Source: Sagittula marina
GTDB taxonomy: Bacteria; Pseudomonadota; Alphaproteobacteria; Rhodobacterales; Rhodobacteraceae
Length of the DNA: 64,000 nt
Assembly (NCBI RefSeq): GCF_014196795.1
Contig: NZ_JACIEJ010000007.1
Location: forward strand, 248,001-312,000
Direction: 5' to 3'
A program made the translations under genes and the position numbers. This document shows, piece after piece, positions 38,261-47,557 of the stretch. Positions within the stretch are counted from its first letter, which is position 1. Each line of letters opens with the position of its first letter. The notes under the pieces were generated by a model. That model was not told where the DNA came from and ran no database searches. It saw only the letters and a program-made list of their open reading frames with translations.

Positions 38261-38803
38261 CTAGACGTCGGTGAACCGGACCTTTCCAATGAACGGCAGG
38301 TTACGATTACTCTGAGCAAAGTCGATGCCATAGCCCACGACGAATTCATCGGGAATGTCGAAGCCTATCCAGTCGGCGCGGAAGTTCACCTCACGACGCG
38401 TCGGTTTGTCGAGGAGGGCGATGGTCTTCAGCCGTGCGGGTTTGCGCGCGCGCAGCATGTTCACAACGTGGTTCAGCGTGTGGCCCGTGTCGACGATATC
38501 TTCGACCACCAGCACCTCGCGCCCCTCGATTCCGGAGCGAAGATCTTTCAGAATGCGCACCTCGCGGGAGCTTTCCATGGCGTTGCCGTAGGAGGAGGCT
38601 TCGAGAAAATCGACCTCCACATCCAAGGACAATTCCCGCACGAGATCTGCGATAAATATGAACGACCCGCGCAGCAGGCCCACAACCACCAACTTGTCGG
38701 TATTGGAAAATTCGCGCTCGATCTCCATCGACAAAGCTTCGACCCGCGCGGCGATGGCCTTTGCAGTGATCATTTCGTCTACGACATAAGGACGCTCTGG
38801 CAT
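38261..38803 (-). CDS. hpt: Hypoxanthine phosphoribosyltransferase
   Basis: Purine salvage enzyme that converts hypoxanthine (and often guanine) plus PRPP to the nucleotide. The 180-residue protein has [12 protein letters not shown] near residue 43, the PRPP motif [14 protein letters not shown] near residue 97 and the C-terminal [18 protein letters not shown]. Start at 38803 is preceded by AGAGG. Divergent from the START-like gene. Confidence 0.94.
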   Translation of the reverse strand: MPERPYVVDEMITAKAIAARVEALSMEIEREFSNTDKLVVVGLLRGSFIFIADLVRELSLDVEVDFLEASSYGNAMESSREVRILKDLRSGIEGREVLVVEDIVDTGHTLNHVVNMLRARKPARLKTIALLDKPTRREVNFRADWIGFDIPDEFVVGYGIDFAQSNRNLPFIGKVRFTDV

Positions 38804-38882
38804 CACAACCTCTTGATTTTCCGTACGTGGCGTACGACATCCATCTTGTATTGTCACATGAAAGAAGCGCGCCGCCAAGCTG

Positions 38883-39326
38883 ATGCCGACCCATTCCGAG
38901 ACCCGCAAATTGCCCTACACGGCGCAACAGATGTACGATCTGGTGGCCGATGTTGAATCCTATCCAAAGTTTTTGCCGTGGGCAGCTGCGGCTCGCATTC
39001 GGTCACGCCAGGACGAGGGCGACCATGAGGTCATTCTGGCGGACCTCATCATATCCTTCAAAGTCTTCCGCGAAAAGTTCGGGTCGCGCGTGACGCTCTA
39101 TCCCGAAGACATGCGCATCGACACGGAGTATTTGGACGGTCCGTTTCACCACATGGTGTCTAACTGGGGCTTCAAGGATGTGGAGGGTGGCTGCGAGGTG
39201 TCTTTCTTCGTCGATTTCGAATTCCGCAATCGCATCCTTCAGGGGGCTGCCAGCATGTTCTTCAACGATGCCATGCAGCGGATCGTGAGAGCGTTCGAAC
39301 GACGCGCGGCTGAGCTTTACGGTTAA
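38883..39326 (+). CDS. COQ10/RatA-like START-domain protein
   Basis: A 147-residue protein of the polyketide cyclase/START superfamily with the N-terminal pattern [22 protein letters not shown] and the C-terminal [16 protein letters not shown]-type helix. Mitochondrial COQ10 of this family binds ubiquinone and supports respiration. The bacterial homologue RatA has also been called a ribosome-associated toxin; no antitoxin gene is adjacent here, so a quinone role is more likely. No clear ribosome site precedes the ATG. Confidence 0.85.
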   Translation: MPTHSETRKLPYTAQQMYDLVADVESYPKFLPWAAAARIRSRQDEGDHEVILADLIISFKVFREKFGSRVTLYPEDMRIDTEYLDGPFHHMVSNWGFKDVEGGCEVSFFVDFEFRNRILQGAASMFFNDAMQRIVRAFERRAAELYG

Positions 39327-39652
39327 GGGGACTGTCGACCACGCGATCAGGTGACAGGCAGGTGCCGCTGCATTTGACATTGCATCGGTCTCCGCCCTGT
39401 TGACGAGGGTCTCGTGAGATCAATCCTCTCGTCAGTGCAACGACTTGCGTGGTCAGCGCCCGGCTTTGCAGCCCTCGCGCTGCTGCCTATGTGGTTGCGG
39501 CAGACTGACAGGCAACACTCGCTCGACCCTGAACATCAGGTTAACCAGCGACGGAAGTTTCCTGCGGAACACGGGGCCTTTGCCCCCGTTTCGCCTGATT
39601 CTGAAGGCATCCCTAATGCACGAGTGACACAGCTTACGAAGGGATGACCAAG
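39327..39652. other. 326-bp gap with hairpin and CtrA half-site
   Basis: It contains the palindrome GGTTAACC (39539-39546), a CtrA half-site, and a hairpin near 39571-39590 (ACGGGGC/GCCCCCGT) followed by TTTCG. A 77-codon GTG-started frame at 39414-39647 lacks a ribosome site and looks spurious. Confidence 0.4.
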
Positions 39653-40198
39653 ATGCCTTCACTTTTTTCGGCACCGACTTACACGCCCGGTGCGGCCCTG
39701 CCGCAACGGTCCATTCAGGAACTGCAACAAACTCCCGCTGCGCAATCGCGTGAGGCCGCGAGTGGGTCCTCATACCGCGAGTCGCCGCAGGGCGCAGGGT
39801 TGCCCGCTGCCACAGGGGCGACGGCAGAACCGACCCCTGTCACGCCTGAACCTGCTCCTACGCCGGCCGTTTCCACATCGCAAACAGGGCGCATGACGGC
39901 CCTGGTGATAGATATGCAGGCGCGGCAAGACGCTGTTGAAACCGATGAGCAAGATGCAGAGGCCAGCGAAGCACAATCTGAAGCCATAAGGGAAAGCGCC
40001 ACGCCGCGTGGGACCGATCAGCAATCCGTTGAATTCCGCGAGCGACGCTCGGAGATTGCCGAAGCTGGCGGCCCGGATGAAACCTCGGTCGGCACCTCCG
40101 AGGCAGAGGATCCGGCGCGTCAGGCGGCTCAAAACTACAGAGATGCCAACGAGACAACATCCGGCGTAGAGCCTGCCAAACTGCTGATGGACGCCTGA
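39653..40198 (+). CDS. Hypothetical low-complexity protein
   Basis: A 181-residue protein rich in Ala, Glu, Pro, Ser and Thr with no signal peptide. The only ordered-looking segment is GRMTALVIDMQARQDAVET near residue 80, followed by an acidic helix-prone region. The start at 39653 is chosen because GAAGGG lies 9 nt upstream; an ATG at 39644 abuts that site. No family recognised. A terminator shared with amtB follows. Codon use resembles the neighbours, so I take it as real. Confidence 0.65.
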   Translation: MPSLFSAPTYTPGAALPQRSIQELQQTPAAQSREAASGSSYRESPQGAGLPAATGATAEPTPVTPEPAPTPAVSTSQTGRMTALVIDMQARQDAVETDEQDAEASEAQSEAIRESATPRGTDQQSVEFRERRSEIAEAGGPDETSVGTSEAEDPARQAAQNYRDANETTSGVEPAKLLMDA

Positions 40199-40224
40199 TC
40201 ATTTCATGTTGGAAATCAGTCGAT

Positions 40225-40255
40225 GGCAAAGGGGCCCCCGTAGGGCCCGTTTGCC
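40225..40255. terminator. Bidirectional terminator between the hypothetical gene and amtB
   Basis: GGCAAA and TTTGCC enclose GGGCCC/GGGCCC arms, giving a stem of about 12 bp between two convergent stops. Confidence 0.75.
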
Positions 40256-40272
40256 TTCATGAATATCCTTAA

Positions 40273-41451
40273 TCAGGATGCGTGATCGTAGGCACGTTCG
40301 CCATGGACTGCGAGGTCGAGGCCGGTGACTTCAGTCTCTTCATCGACACGCAGTGGTGTGATGGCCCGCACCACAAAGATCAGCGCCACTGTGACCACAA
40401 TGGTAAATCCCCCAACGATCACAAGCGCACCAAGCTGCGCAGTCCACGTACCAAGCCCAAAGGCCGCGATCATGATCGTGCCGAAGATGCCACCGACACC
40501 ATGCACGGCAAAGACATCCAGTGTATCGTCGATCTTCAGCCTGTTACGGATCAGGTTCACCGCTTCCTGACAAAGCACGCCTGCCACCAAACCAATGATC
40601 AGCGCTTGCACCGGGGTCACGAATCCAGAGGCTGGCGTGATAGAGGCAAGACCGGCAATCGTGCCGGTGACGAGGCCGACCAGGGAGGCTTTGCCGAACT
40701 TGATCTTCTCCCACAGCGCCCAGGTGAGCGAGGCCGCCGCCGCAGAGATATGCGTCACGGTCATTGCCATGGCTGCGCCGCCGTCCGCTGCAAGTTGGGA
40801 GCCGCCGTTGAAGCCAAACCAGCCAACCCATAGCATTGATGCGCCGATCATAACGTATCCTGGGTTGTGCGGCGGTTTGGAGTGTTCTTTGCGCGGACCG
40901 AGAAATACGGCAATCAAGAGGGCGGCCAGACCGGCGGTTTCATGGACGACGATGCCCCCGGCAAAATCCTTTACGCCGACCTCACCGAAAATGCCGCCGT
41001 CCGCCATCATGCCGCCGCCCCAGATCCAATGTGTCACGGGCGCATAACACAGCAGCATCCAGAGGCCGGAAAACAGAAGGACGAATCCAAACGAGATCCG
41101 CTCTGCGTAGGCGCCGACGATCAGCGCGGGGGTGATGATGGCAAAGGTCATCTGAAAGGCGAAAAACAGCACTTCGGGAATAGTGCCGGCGAGGGTTTCG
41201 GCGTCGATTCCGTTCAGGAACATCTTGTCCAGACCACCCCAAAACCCGTTGCCTTGGCCAAAGGCGATGGAATACCCGGCTGCAAACCAAAGAATGCTCA
41301 TCAAACACGCGATTGCATAGCAGTGCATGAACACGCTCAAGACATTTCGGCCACGCACAAGCCCACCGTAAAACAATGCAAGCCCCGGCAGCGTCATGAA
41401 CAGCACCAGCGCTGTGGCGACGATGATCCAGGCGGTATCCGCTCCAACCAT
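40273..41451 (-). CDS. amtB: Ammonium transporter
   Basis: Inner-membrane channel for ammonium/ammonia. The 392-residue protein has about eleven membrane helices, the N-terminal GLALFYGGLVR, the twin-His pore motifs (FGTIMIAA region and VVHETAGLAALL) and the signature DFAGGIVVHE. The periplasmic signal peptide seen in some homologues is absent. GGAGACC precedes the ATG. No glnK lies next to it, unlike the usual glnK-amtB operon. Confidence 0.95.
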   Translation of the reverse strand: MVGADTAWIIVATALVLFMTLPGLALFYGGLVRGRNVLSVFMHCYAIACLMSILWFAAGYSIAFGQGNGFWGGLDKMFLNGIDAETLAGTIPEVLFFAFQMTFAIITPALIVGAYAERISFGFVLLFSGLWMLLCYAPVTHWIWGGGMMADGGIFGEVGVKDFAGGIVVHETAGLAALLIAVFLGPRKEHSKPPHNPGYVMIGASMLWVGWFGFNGGSQLAADGGAAMAMTVTHISAAAASLTWALWEKIKFGKASLVGLVTGTIAGLASITPASGFVTPVQALIIGLVAGVLCQEAVNLIRNRLKIDDTLDVFAVHGVGGIFGTIMIAAFGLGTWTAQLGALVIVGGFTIVVTVALIFVVRAITPLRVDEETEVTGLDLAVHGERAYDHAS

Positions 41452-41697
41452 GAAGGTCTCCTTCCCTCGGACACGCGGCCATTTACGTAGGCCGCAATTT
41501 CAGTCCGCGTGCGGTTAGGAGAATTTCCGTGCTGAACAAATGGTCAAAGGGGCCATGGGGCGATTAATTATCACGCGATTTTTCAAAAGCCCGCTGATAG
41601 GGCGGTATTTTCAGAGTGAGCATCATTTTTGAGCGTTTTAAAAAAGCCTACGCTGTGCTCCATCGCATCCGTTCTGCCGTCATGGGTACGGCCTGCA

Positions 41698-42171
41698 TTA
41701 GCCGTTGGGGAGCGCGTCTCGTAATAGTTTCAGTGCATGCTGTGTGGCGGCAGCGCGCACATTTGCCCGACCTAAAGCGCCATGGTCGATAGTCTCTGAC
41801 GAGACGGAAGAGGCCGTGGCAACGGCATAACAGACGCGACCTTCAGGCTTGTGTTCTGATCCGCCGGGGCCCGCGATGCCGCTTATAGCCACGGCGATAT
41901 CCGCCTTGGCGGCCTGTCGCGCGCCTTCTGCCATTTCGCGCGCCACCTCTTCTGACACAGCGCCGTGAGCTTCAAGCGTCTCCTCCTGAACCTCAAGCAT
42001 TTCTGTCTTGGCGGCGTTCGAATAGGTGACAAAACCACGCTCAAAGACCACCGACGAACCGGGCACATCGGTGATGGCGGCCGCGACCATGCCGCCGGTG
42101 CAGCTTTCTGCGGTGGTCACGATCGCACAGGCCGCGCGGGCACGTTGCAAAAGATCCTCGGCAAGGGTCAC
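41698..42171 (-). CDS. CinA-family nicotinamide-nucleotide amidohydrolase (PncC-like)
   Basis: A 157-residue stand-alone CinA C-terminal domain: TAESCTGGMVAAAITDVPGSS near residue 20 and ISGIAGPGGSEHKPEGRV near residue 96. PncC enzymes deamidate nicotinamide mononucleotide in NAD recycling. The GTG start overlaps the pgpA stop by 4 nt, making it the last gene of ispDF-pgpA-cinA. Confidence 0.9.
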   Translation of the reverse strand: MTLAEDLLQRARAACAIVTTAESCTGGMVAAAITDVPGSSVVFERGFVTYSNAAKTEMLEVQEETLEAHGAVSEEVAREMAEGARQAAKADIAVAISGIAGPGGSEHKPEGRVCYAVATASSVSSETIDHGALGRANVRAAATQHALKLLRDALPNG

Positions 42172-42650
42172 ATCAACACTCCATGCGCCAGACCGGCAAG
42201 GACGATGGCGACAGCGGCGGCAAAAATGCCCGCGATGACGTCATCGAGCATGACGCCCAAGGCATCACCGCGACGGTCTGCCCATCCAACCAAAAGCGGC
42301 TTCCAGATGTCGAACAGCCGGAACAATACAAATCCTGCGATCCAGCCCGGCCACAGTCGCCAGATCTCGACCCCCATCATGCCCGCACCGTAGCTTACGG
42401 GGAATAGGGCGATCCATTGGCCGACAACTTCGTCAATCACCACCCAGGAGGGGTCGTGATCATCGCCTTGAGTGACTGTCTTCGTCGCCCACCAACCGAG
42501 CCCGAAAACAAGCACGGTCGCTGCCAGCAGGAGGCCGAAACCGCCAAGCTGATGGATGAAGTAGCCCAAAGGCAGTGCTGCAAGCGATCCCCAAGTGCCG
42601 GGAGCAGGGCGCAAGTATCCGACGCCCGCGACGGAGGCCACCCACCTCAC
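42168..42650 (-). CDS. pgpA: Phosphatidylglycerophosphatase A
   Basis: Dephosphorylates phosphatidylglycerophosphate to phosphatidylglycerol in the inner membrane. The 160-residue protein has the family pattern [20 protein letters not shown] near residue 12, [20 protein letters not shown] near residue 63 and LFDIWKP near residue 108. The GTG start at 42650 overlaps the ispDF stop (GTGA); open sequence further upstream lies opposite the ispF reading frame and is not part of it. Confidence 0.92.
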   Translation of the reverse strand: MRWVASVAGVGYLRPAPGTWGSLAALPLGYFIHQLGGFGLLLAATVLVFGLGWWATKTVTQGDDHDPSWVVIDEVVGQWIALFPVSYGAGMMGVEIWRLWPGWIAGFVLFRLFDIWKPLLVGWADRRGDALGVMLDDVIAGIFAAAVAIVLAGLAHGVLM

Positions 42651-43777
42651 GATGCCACCAGCGTGGCGGTTGCGATGGCGGCGATGCCTTCTTCGCGGCC
42701 GGTGAAACCCAGCCGTTCGGAGGTCGTCGCCTTGATCGAGATGCGTCCGGGGTCGAGATCCATGATGCGGGCCATTTCCTGTGTCATCGTATGCGCGTGC
42801 GGACCAACCTTGGGGCGTTCGCAAATCAGGGTCACGTCGATATTGCCGATCCTGAACCCACGCTTCGCCGCCAGATCGACCGCGTGCTTTAGAAATATCT
42901 CGGATGCTGCGCCTTTCCACTTTGGATCGGTCGGCGGGAAGTGGCGGCCAATGTCGCCCTCTGCCATGGCCCCGTAAAGCGCATCCGTCACGGCGTGCAT
43001 CCCGACATCCGCATCGGAATGGCCCTTGAGCTTGCGATTGTGCGGAATGCGCACACCGCACAGGATCACATGGTCACCCTCTTCAAAGGCGTGGACATCA
43101 TATCCATTGCCCAATCTTACATCCATATTGCCTCGCAACAGTTTTTCTGCGCGCAGAAAGTCTTCTGGCGCCGTGATCTTGAGATTGCTTTCGCTGCCGG
43201 TGACGATTGCCACATCCATACCACTGGCTCGGGCGACTTCCACGTCATCGGCGGTGGCGAAATCACATGCACGGTGTGCCGAAAGTATTTTATCGAAGTG
43301 AAACCCCTGTGGCGTCTGCGCACGGTATAGGCCGCTCCGGTCTTGGGTCCCGGTCACAATGTCGTCTGTGCCCGTCCACAAAGCATCGCTGACGGGTAGG
43401 GCGGGGGCGGCACCGGGATGGGTGGTCAGCGCATTGCGCACGGCCTGCACGGTAGACGGCGGCACGCAGCAGCGTGCGACATCATGGATCAAGACATATT
43501 TTATGCCTTGTCCCACCAGCGCCTCCAAGCCGCGCCTGACCGAGACGTGGCGCTCCGCTCCGCCATCTACGAGCAGGACATCCAGACCGTCACATACGGC
43601 TTCCGCGTCTGTTCGATCATCGGGGTGAATGACCATCACCAACCGCCCGAAAGGCGCCAACGTGTCCAGTGTCCAGCGCGCAACGGGTTTTCCAGCGACG
43701 TCTCGCCACTGCTTGGGAACGCCGCCGCCTGCGCGTTTACCGCGCCCGGCGGCGACGATGACGATTGCCGTGTCCAT
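42647..43777 (-). CDS. ispDF: Bifunctional IspD/IspF (MEP pathway)
   Basis: Fusion of 2-C-methylerythritol 4-phosphate cytidylyltransferase (residues 1-220) and 2-C-methylerythritol 2,4-cyclodiphosphate synthase (residues 220-376). The IspD half starts [19 protein letters not shown]; the IspF half has [17 protein letters not shown] and [19 protein letters not shown] with the metal-binding Asp/His residues. The fusion is usual in alphaproteobacteria. An oddity: the IspD motif HDAARP reads HDVARC here. Followed with overlap by pgpA. Confidence 0.95.
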   Translation of the reverse strand: MDTAIVIVAAGRGKRAGGGVPKQWRDVAGKPVARWTLDTLAPFGRLVMVIHPDDRTDAEAVCDGLDVLLVDGGAERHVSVRRGLEALVGQGIKYVLIHDVARCCVPPSTVQAVRNALTTHPGAAPALPVSDALWTGTDDIVTGTQDRSGLYRAQTPQGFHFDKILSAHRACDFATADDVEVARASGMDVAIVTGSESNLKITAPEDFLRAEKLLRGNMDVRLGNGYDVHAFEEGDHVILCGVRIPHNRKLKGHSDADVGMHAVTDALYGAMAEGDIGRHFPPTDPKWKGAASEIFLKHAVDLAAKRGFRIGNIDVTLICERPKVGPHAHTMTQEMARIMDLDPGRISIKATTSERLGFTGREEGIAAIATATLVAS

Positions 43778-43947
43778 GCGTCTGATATCCTTCGCTTTCC
43801 TTGTCATAGGGGGGCATAAGCCGCGGTGCAACCGTGGCGCTGGGCGATTAAAAAATAGGCGAAGTTTTTCGAATGCACGCAGAACAGGCGTCAAAACATT
43901 GAACAAATACAAGAGCACGTCTACTTCGGACAAGTAAGGATGCAGTT

Positions 43948-44958
43948 TTGCACCTCCGCACAAGGACTAGGCAATTGGCCCTTTCCATAGGAAACCGTTC
44001 GATAAATCCGCCCGTTATGCTCGCGCCGCTGGCGGGAATCACTGACTTGCCGTTTCGCACTTTGGTGTCGCGGTTCGGCGCCGGCCTCGTTGTGTCGGAG
44101 ATGATCGCGTCCGGCGAGTTTCTCACTGCGCGTCCAGGCACGCGAGAAAAAGCCGAATTGGGCGCGCAGATTGAAAACACCTCTGTGCAGATCGCGGGGC
44201 GAGAGCCTGACGCGATGGCAGAGGCCGCGCGCATGGTTGCGGATATGGGCGCGAGACTCATCGACATCAACATGGGGTGTCCCGCCAAGAAGGTCACAGG
44301 CGGCTGGTCTGGGTCGGCGCTTATGCAGGTGCCTGATCATGCCTTGCGTTTGATCGAAGCCGTTGTGAACGCGGTCGATCTGCCGGTGACGCTGAAAACA
44401 CGTCTGGGCTGGAATGATGAAGCGCGCAACGCGCCGGATTTGGCCCGTCGGGCAGAAGGGGCCGGGGTGCGCATGGTCGTGATCCATGGCCGGACCCGCT
44501 GCCAGTTTTACAAAGGCTCCGCCGATTGGGCGGCCATCCGAGACGTGCGCGATGCGGTCGATATACCGGTCGTGGCCAATGGCGACATCATCGACGCCGA
44601 TACGGCTCGTTTGGCGCTGAAGCAGTCCGGCGCCGATGGCGTGATGATCGGACGTGGCGCGCAAGGGGCGCCTTGGGTTCTGGCTCAGGTGGCGGCTGAT
44701 CTCTACGGTGCGCCGCCCCCCGATATTCCAAAAGGAGACGATCTGATTTCGATGGTTTCAGAACATTACGAATCTATGCTGGATTTCTACGGTCCGACCT
44801 TGGGCAACCGCGTCGCCCGAAAGCACCTTGGCTGGTACATGGATCACGTGCAGACGCCGCCGGAACTGCGCACGGCGCTGCTGACGGAGCGGGACACTAC
44901 CAAGGTTCTCCGGCTGATCCCGGAAGCATTGTCCGCGCAAGCGCAGGCGGTCGCGTGA
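43948..44958 (+). CDS. dusB: tRNA-dihydrouridine synthase B (NifR3)
   Basis: FMN enzyme that reduces uridines in the tRNA D-loop. The 336-residue protein has [16 protein letters not shown] near residue 23, the catalytic Cys in [11 protein letters not shown] near residue 110, [18 protein letters not shown] near residue 172 and the FMN phosphate site [12 protein letters not shown]. The start appears to be TTG at 43948, with AAGGA 7 nt upstream; an in-frame later start is possible. In Rhodobacter capsulatus this gene, nifR3, heads the ntrBC operon as here, and overlaps ntrB by TGATG. Confidence 0.92.
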   Translation: MHLRTRTRQLALSIGNRSINPPVMLAPLAGITDLPFRTLVSRFGAGLVVSEMIASGEFLTARPGTREKAELGAQIENTSVQIAGREPDAMAEAARMVADMGARLIDINMGCPAKKVTGGWSGSALMQVPDHALRLIEAVVNAVDLPVTLKTRLGWNDEARNAPDLARRAEGAGVRMVVIHGRTRCQFYKGSADWAAIRDVRDAVDIPVVANGDIIDADTARLALKQSGADGVMIGRGAQGAPWVLAQVAADLYGAPPPDIPKGDDLISMVSEHYESMLDFYGPTLGNRVARKHLGWYMDHVQTPPELRTALLTERDTTKVLRLIPEALSAQAQAVA

Positions 44959-46043
44959 TGGAGAATGCACAGGACATGACGATCTGGTCGTCGTTGCCCG
45001 TTCCGGCCATCCTGATCGACGAAAAGGAGCGGATCGGAGATTTGAACCCGGCTGCCGAGATTTTTCTCAACAATTCGGCCAAGTGGTTGCAGGGCCAGCC
45101 AATTTGGGACCGCCTCGCTGTCGATGATCCGTTGGAGGAAAGTCTCAGCCGGGCGCGGGAGCATGGCACGCCCTTGTTTGTGAACGATGTCTACGTCGGG
45201 ACCGGCAGCCGTGCGCCCCTGGTTTGCAATCTGCAAATTGCGCCACTGCAAGGGCGCGAGGGGTGGATGGTCATGCTGATCTCGCCGCGTGAACTGGCAG
45301 GCCGCATGACGCAGAATCACAGCGTGAAATCCGCTGCCAAATCCGCCATTGGCATGGCCGAAATGCTTGCGCATGAAATCAAGAACCCGCTGGCAGGCAT
45401 CACCGGCGCCGCGCAACTTCTCAGCATGAACCTTCCAAAGGAAGATCTGGAGTTCACGGATCTGATCGTGGCCGAGACGCGCCGTATCGTGAAACTGCTG
45501 GAGCAGGTGGAGCAATTCGGCAACCTGTCAGCGCCCGACCGGCGCGAAGTCAACATACATGACGTTCTGGACCGCGCCCGCCGCTCCGCTTTGCTGGGGT
45601 TCGGCGCACATATGAAGATCATCGAAGACTATGATCCCTCACTTCCGATGGCATGGGGGGATCCCGATCAACTACTGCAAGTGGTGCTGAACCTGATCAA
45701 AAATGCATCCGAGGCCGCTGATCCGATCAGCGGCGGCACCATTCGTCTGCACACATATTACGAACACAGCTTTCGCCTGCGCCGTGCCGATGGCAGCGGC
45801 CAGACGCTGCCGCTGCAATTCGAGATCATTGACGATGGTCCCGGCCTGCCGCCCGCAATCAGGGGGGACATCTTTGACCCCTTTGTGTCGGGCAAGGAAA
45901 ACGGCACGGGTCTCGGGCTCGCGCTTGTGAGCAAAATCATATCCGATCACGACGGTTGGATTTCCGTGGACTCCGTACCTGGACGTACGGTGTTTCGCAT
46001 ATCGCTGCCCCGCCCCCCCAAGGCGAATAAGGAGAAGAGCTGA
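44958..46043 (+). CDS. ntrB: Nitrogen regulation sensor kinase NtrB
   Basis: Cytosolic histidine kinase/phosphatase that sets the phosphorylation of NtrC in response to PII. The 361-residue protein has an N-terminal PAS-like domain (about residues 10-120), the phosphoacceptor His139 in [16 protein letters not shown] and an HATPase domain with NLIKNASEA and DDGPGLPP. The ATG overlaps the dusB stop (TGATG), and its own stop overlaps ntrC in the same way. Confidence 0.94.
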   Translation: MENAQDMTIWSSLPVPAILIDEKERIGDLNPAAEIFLNNSAKWLQGQPIWDRLAVDDPLEESLSRAREHGTPLFVNDVYVGTGSRAPLVCNLQIAPLQGREGWMVMLISPRELAGRMTQNHSVKSAAKSAIGMAEMLAHEIKNPLAGITGAAQLLSMNLPKEDLEFTDLIVAETRRIVKLLEQVEQFGNLSAPDRREVNIHDVLDRARRSALLGFGAHMKIIEDYDPSLPMAWGDPDQLLQVVLNLIKNASEAADPISGGTIRLHTYYEHSFRLRRADGSGQTLPLQFEIIDDGPGLPPAIRGDIFDPFVSGKENGTGLGLALVSKIISDHDGWISVDSVPGRTVFRISLPRPPKANKEKS

Positions 46044-47413
46044 TGGACGGCACCGTTCTTGTCGCGGATGACGACCGCACGATCCGCACTGTGTTGACGC
46101 AGGCGTTGACGCGCGCTGGATGCAAGGTGCACGCGACCTCCTCGCTGACGACATTGATGCGTTGGGTTGGCGAAGGGAAGGGGGATGTGGTCATCTCCGA
46201 CGTGATGATGCCCGATGGAAATGGCTTGGAGATGTTGCCGAAGATCAGGGAGGATCGTCCCGGCCTGCCGGTCATTGTCATTTCCGCCCAGAATACGATC
46301 ATGACTGCCATTCAGGCAGCGGAGGCGGAAGCCTACGATTATCTGCCGAAACCCTTCGATCTTCCGGACCTGATGAAGCGCACGGCCAAGGCTTTGGACA
46401 GCCGCGGCCGCACGCCGCGCCGTGACGAGCAGGTGGTTGGCGCGGACGAACCTGACGAACTGCCATTGGTGGGCAAAACACCTGCGATGCAGGCGCTCTA
46501 TCGTCTGGTGGCGAAGGTGATGAACACCGATTTGCCGGTTTTGATCACGGGCGAAAGCGGCACCGGTAAGTCATTGATTGCAAAGGCACTGCACGATTTT
46601 TCTGACAGGCGTACTCTGCCTTTTGTGACTGTGACGGCAGGCGATTTGTCAGACCTGGACGGTCCGGCTCGTGTCTTGGCGCGGGTGAAGGGCGGCACGC
46701 TGTTGGTGGATGAGATCGCAGATGTGCCCGATGAAATTCAGGCGCGCATTGTCCGCATGATGGATGTGCCGGGCGACCACGTGCCGCGCTTCCTCGCGTC
46801 CAGCCAAATGGATCCGCAATCGCTTATCGAAGGCGGCAAGGTTCGGCAGGATTTGTTCTACCGTCTCGACGGCGCCGCCATTCAGGTGCCGAGCCTGCGT
46901 GAGCGGGTTGAGGATATCGCCCTGTTGACGGAGCATTTCCTTGCGCGAGCAGAGCGCGAGGGGGCGCCGAAACGCTGGCTCTCGGAAGGGGCCGTGGATC
47001 TGTTCCGCGTCTATTCGTGGCCGGGCAATGTGCGCCAGTTGGAAAACGCTGTGCGCCGTCTCAGCCTGACCAGCCGCTCCGAGGAAATCGCGCGCAACGA
47101 AGTCGAAGCGGTTCTGGGCAACCAGCCTGAAACTGGTCCTGTTCTGCGCGGTGGTGACAGCGACAAGCTGGGAGAAAGCGTTGCACGCCACTTGCGTCGC
47201 TATTTCGATCTGCATGGCGCGATGCTGCCGCCTCCGGGATTGCATGGCCGTATTATCCGCGAAGTCGAAGCCCCGCTTATCGAAATTGCGCTGGAGGCCA
47301 CGGGCGGGAATCAGGCGAAATGCGCCGATCTGCTGGGCATCAATCGAAATACTCTCAGGAAAAAGATCACAGATCTGGATATTCGCGTGACACGGCGCCG
47401 CAAATTGATGTAA
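46043..47413 (+). CDS. ntrC: Nitrogen response regulator NtrC, without GAFTGA loop
   Basis: Response regulator with receiver domain (residues 1-120, phosphoacceptor Asp53 in VISDVMMP), AAA+ ATPase domain with Walker A GESGTGKS at 170-177 and Walker [10 protein letters not shown], and a C-terminal Fis-type helix-turn-helix ([17 protein letters not shown]). Between Walker A and B the GAFTGA sigma-54 contact loop is missing; the text runs [16 protein letters not shown]. This matches Rhodobacter capsulatus NtrC, which activates sigma-70 polymerase. A ribosome site AAGGAG lies in the end of ntrB. Confidence 0.95.
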   Translation: MDGTVLVADDDRTIRTVLTQALTRAGCKVHATSSLTTLMRWVGEGKGDVVISDVMMPDGNGLEMLPKIREDRPGLPVIVISAQNTIMTAIQAAEAEAYDYLPKPFDLPDLMKRTAKALDSRGRTPRRDEQVVGADEPDELPLVGKTPAMQALYRLVAKVMNTDLPVLITGESGTGKSLIAKALHDFSDRRTLPFVTVTAGDLSDLDGPARVLARVKGGTLLVDEIADVPDEIQARIVRMMDVPGDHVPRFLASSQMDPQSLIEGGKVRQDLFYRLDGAAIQVPSLRERVEDIALLTEHFLARAEREGAPKRWLSEGAVDLFRVYSWPGNVRQLENAVRRLSLTSRSEEIARNEVEAVLGNQPETGPVLRGGDSDKLGESVARHLRRYFDLHGAMLPPPGLHGRIIREVEAPLIEIALEATGGNQAKCADLLGINRNTLRKKITDLDIRVTRRRKLM

Positions 47414-47557
47414 AACAGCCACAGTAAGTGTGACCCCGCCGCAATGCTTCGTGAAAATCTTCGCGGGCGGCGCGGTGAGAAGGTGCACGATAAATGGCGG
47501 TTTTCGCGCAGATGACCTGAAAACAGGCATCCGTCGCGACATTGATGAGGGTGGGCT

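Noticed and set aside
38883-39326. RatA toxin of a toxin-antitoxin pair
   Set aside because: No ratB-like gene is adjacent, and the family is better matched to COQ10-type quinone-binding proteins.
39414-39647. 77-codon GTG-started frame before the hypothetical gene
   Set aside because: No ribosome site, a hairpin and a CtrA half-site lie inside it, and it overlaps the next ribosome site.
41452-41697. Sigma-54 promoter for amtB
   Set aside because: The best match (GGACTGAAATTGC on the minus strand) has 9 instead of 10 bases between GG and GC.
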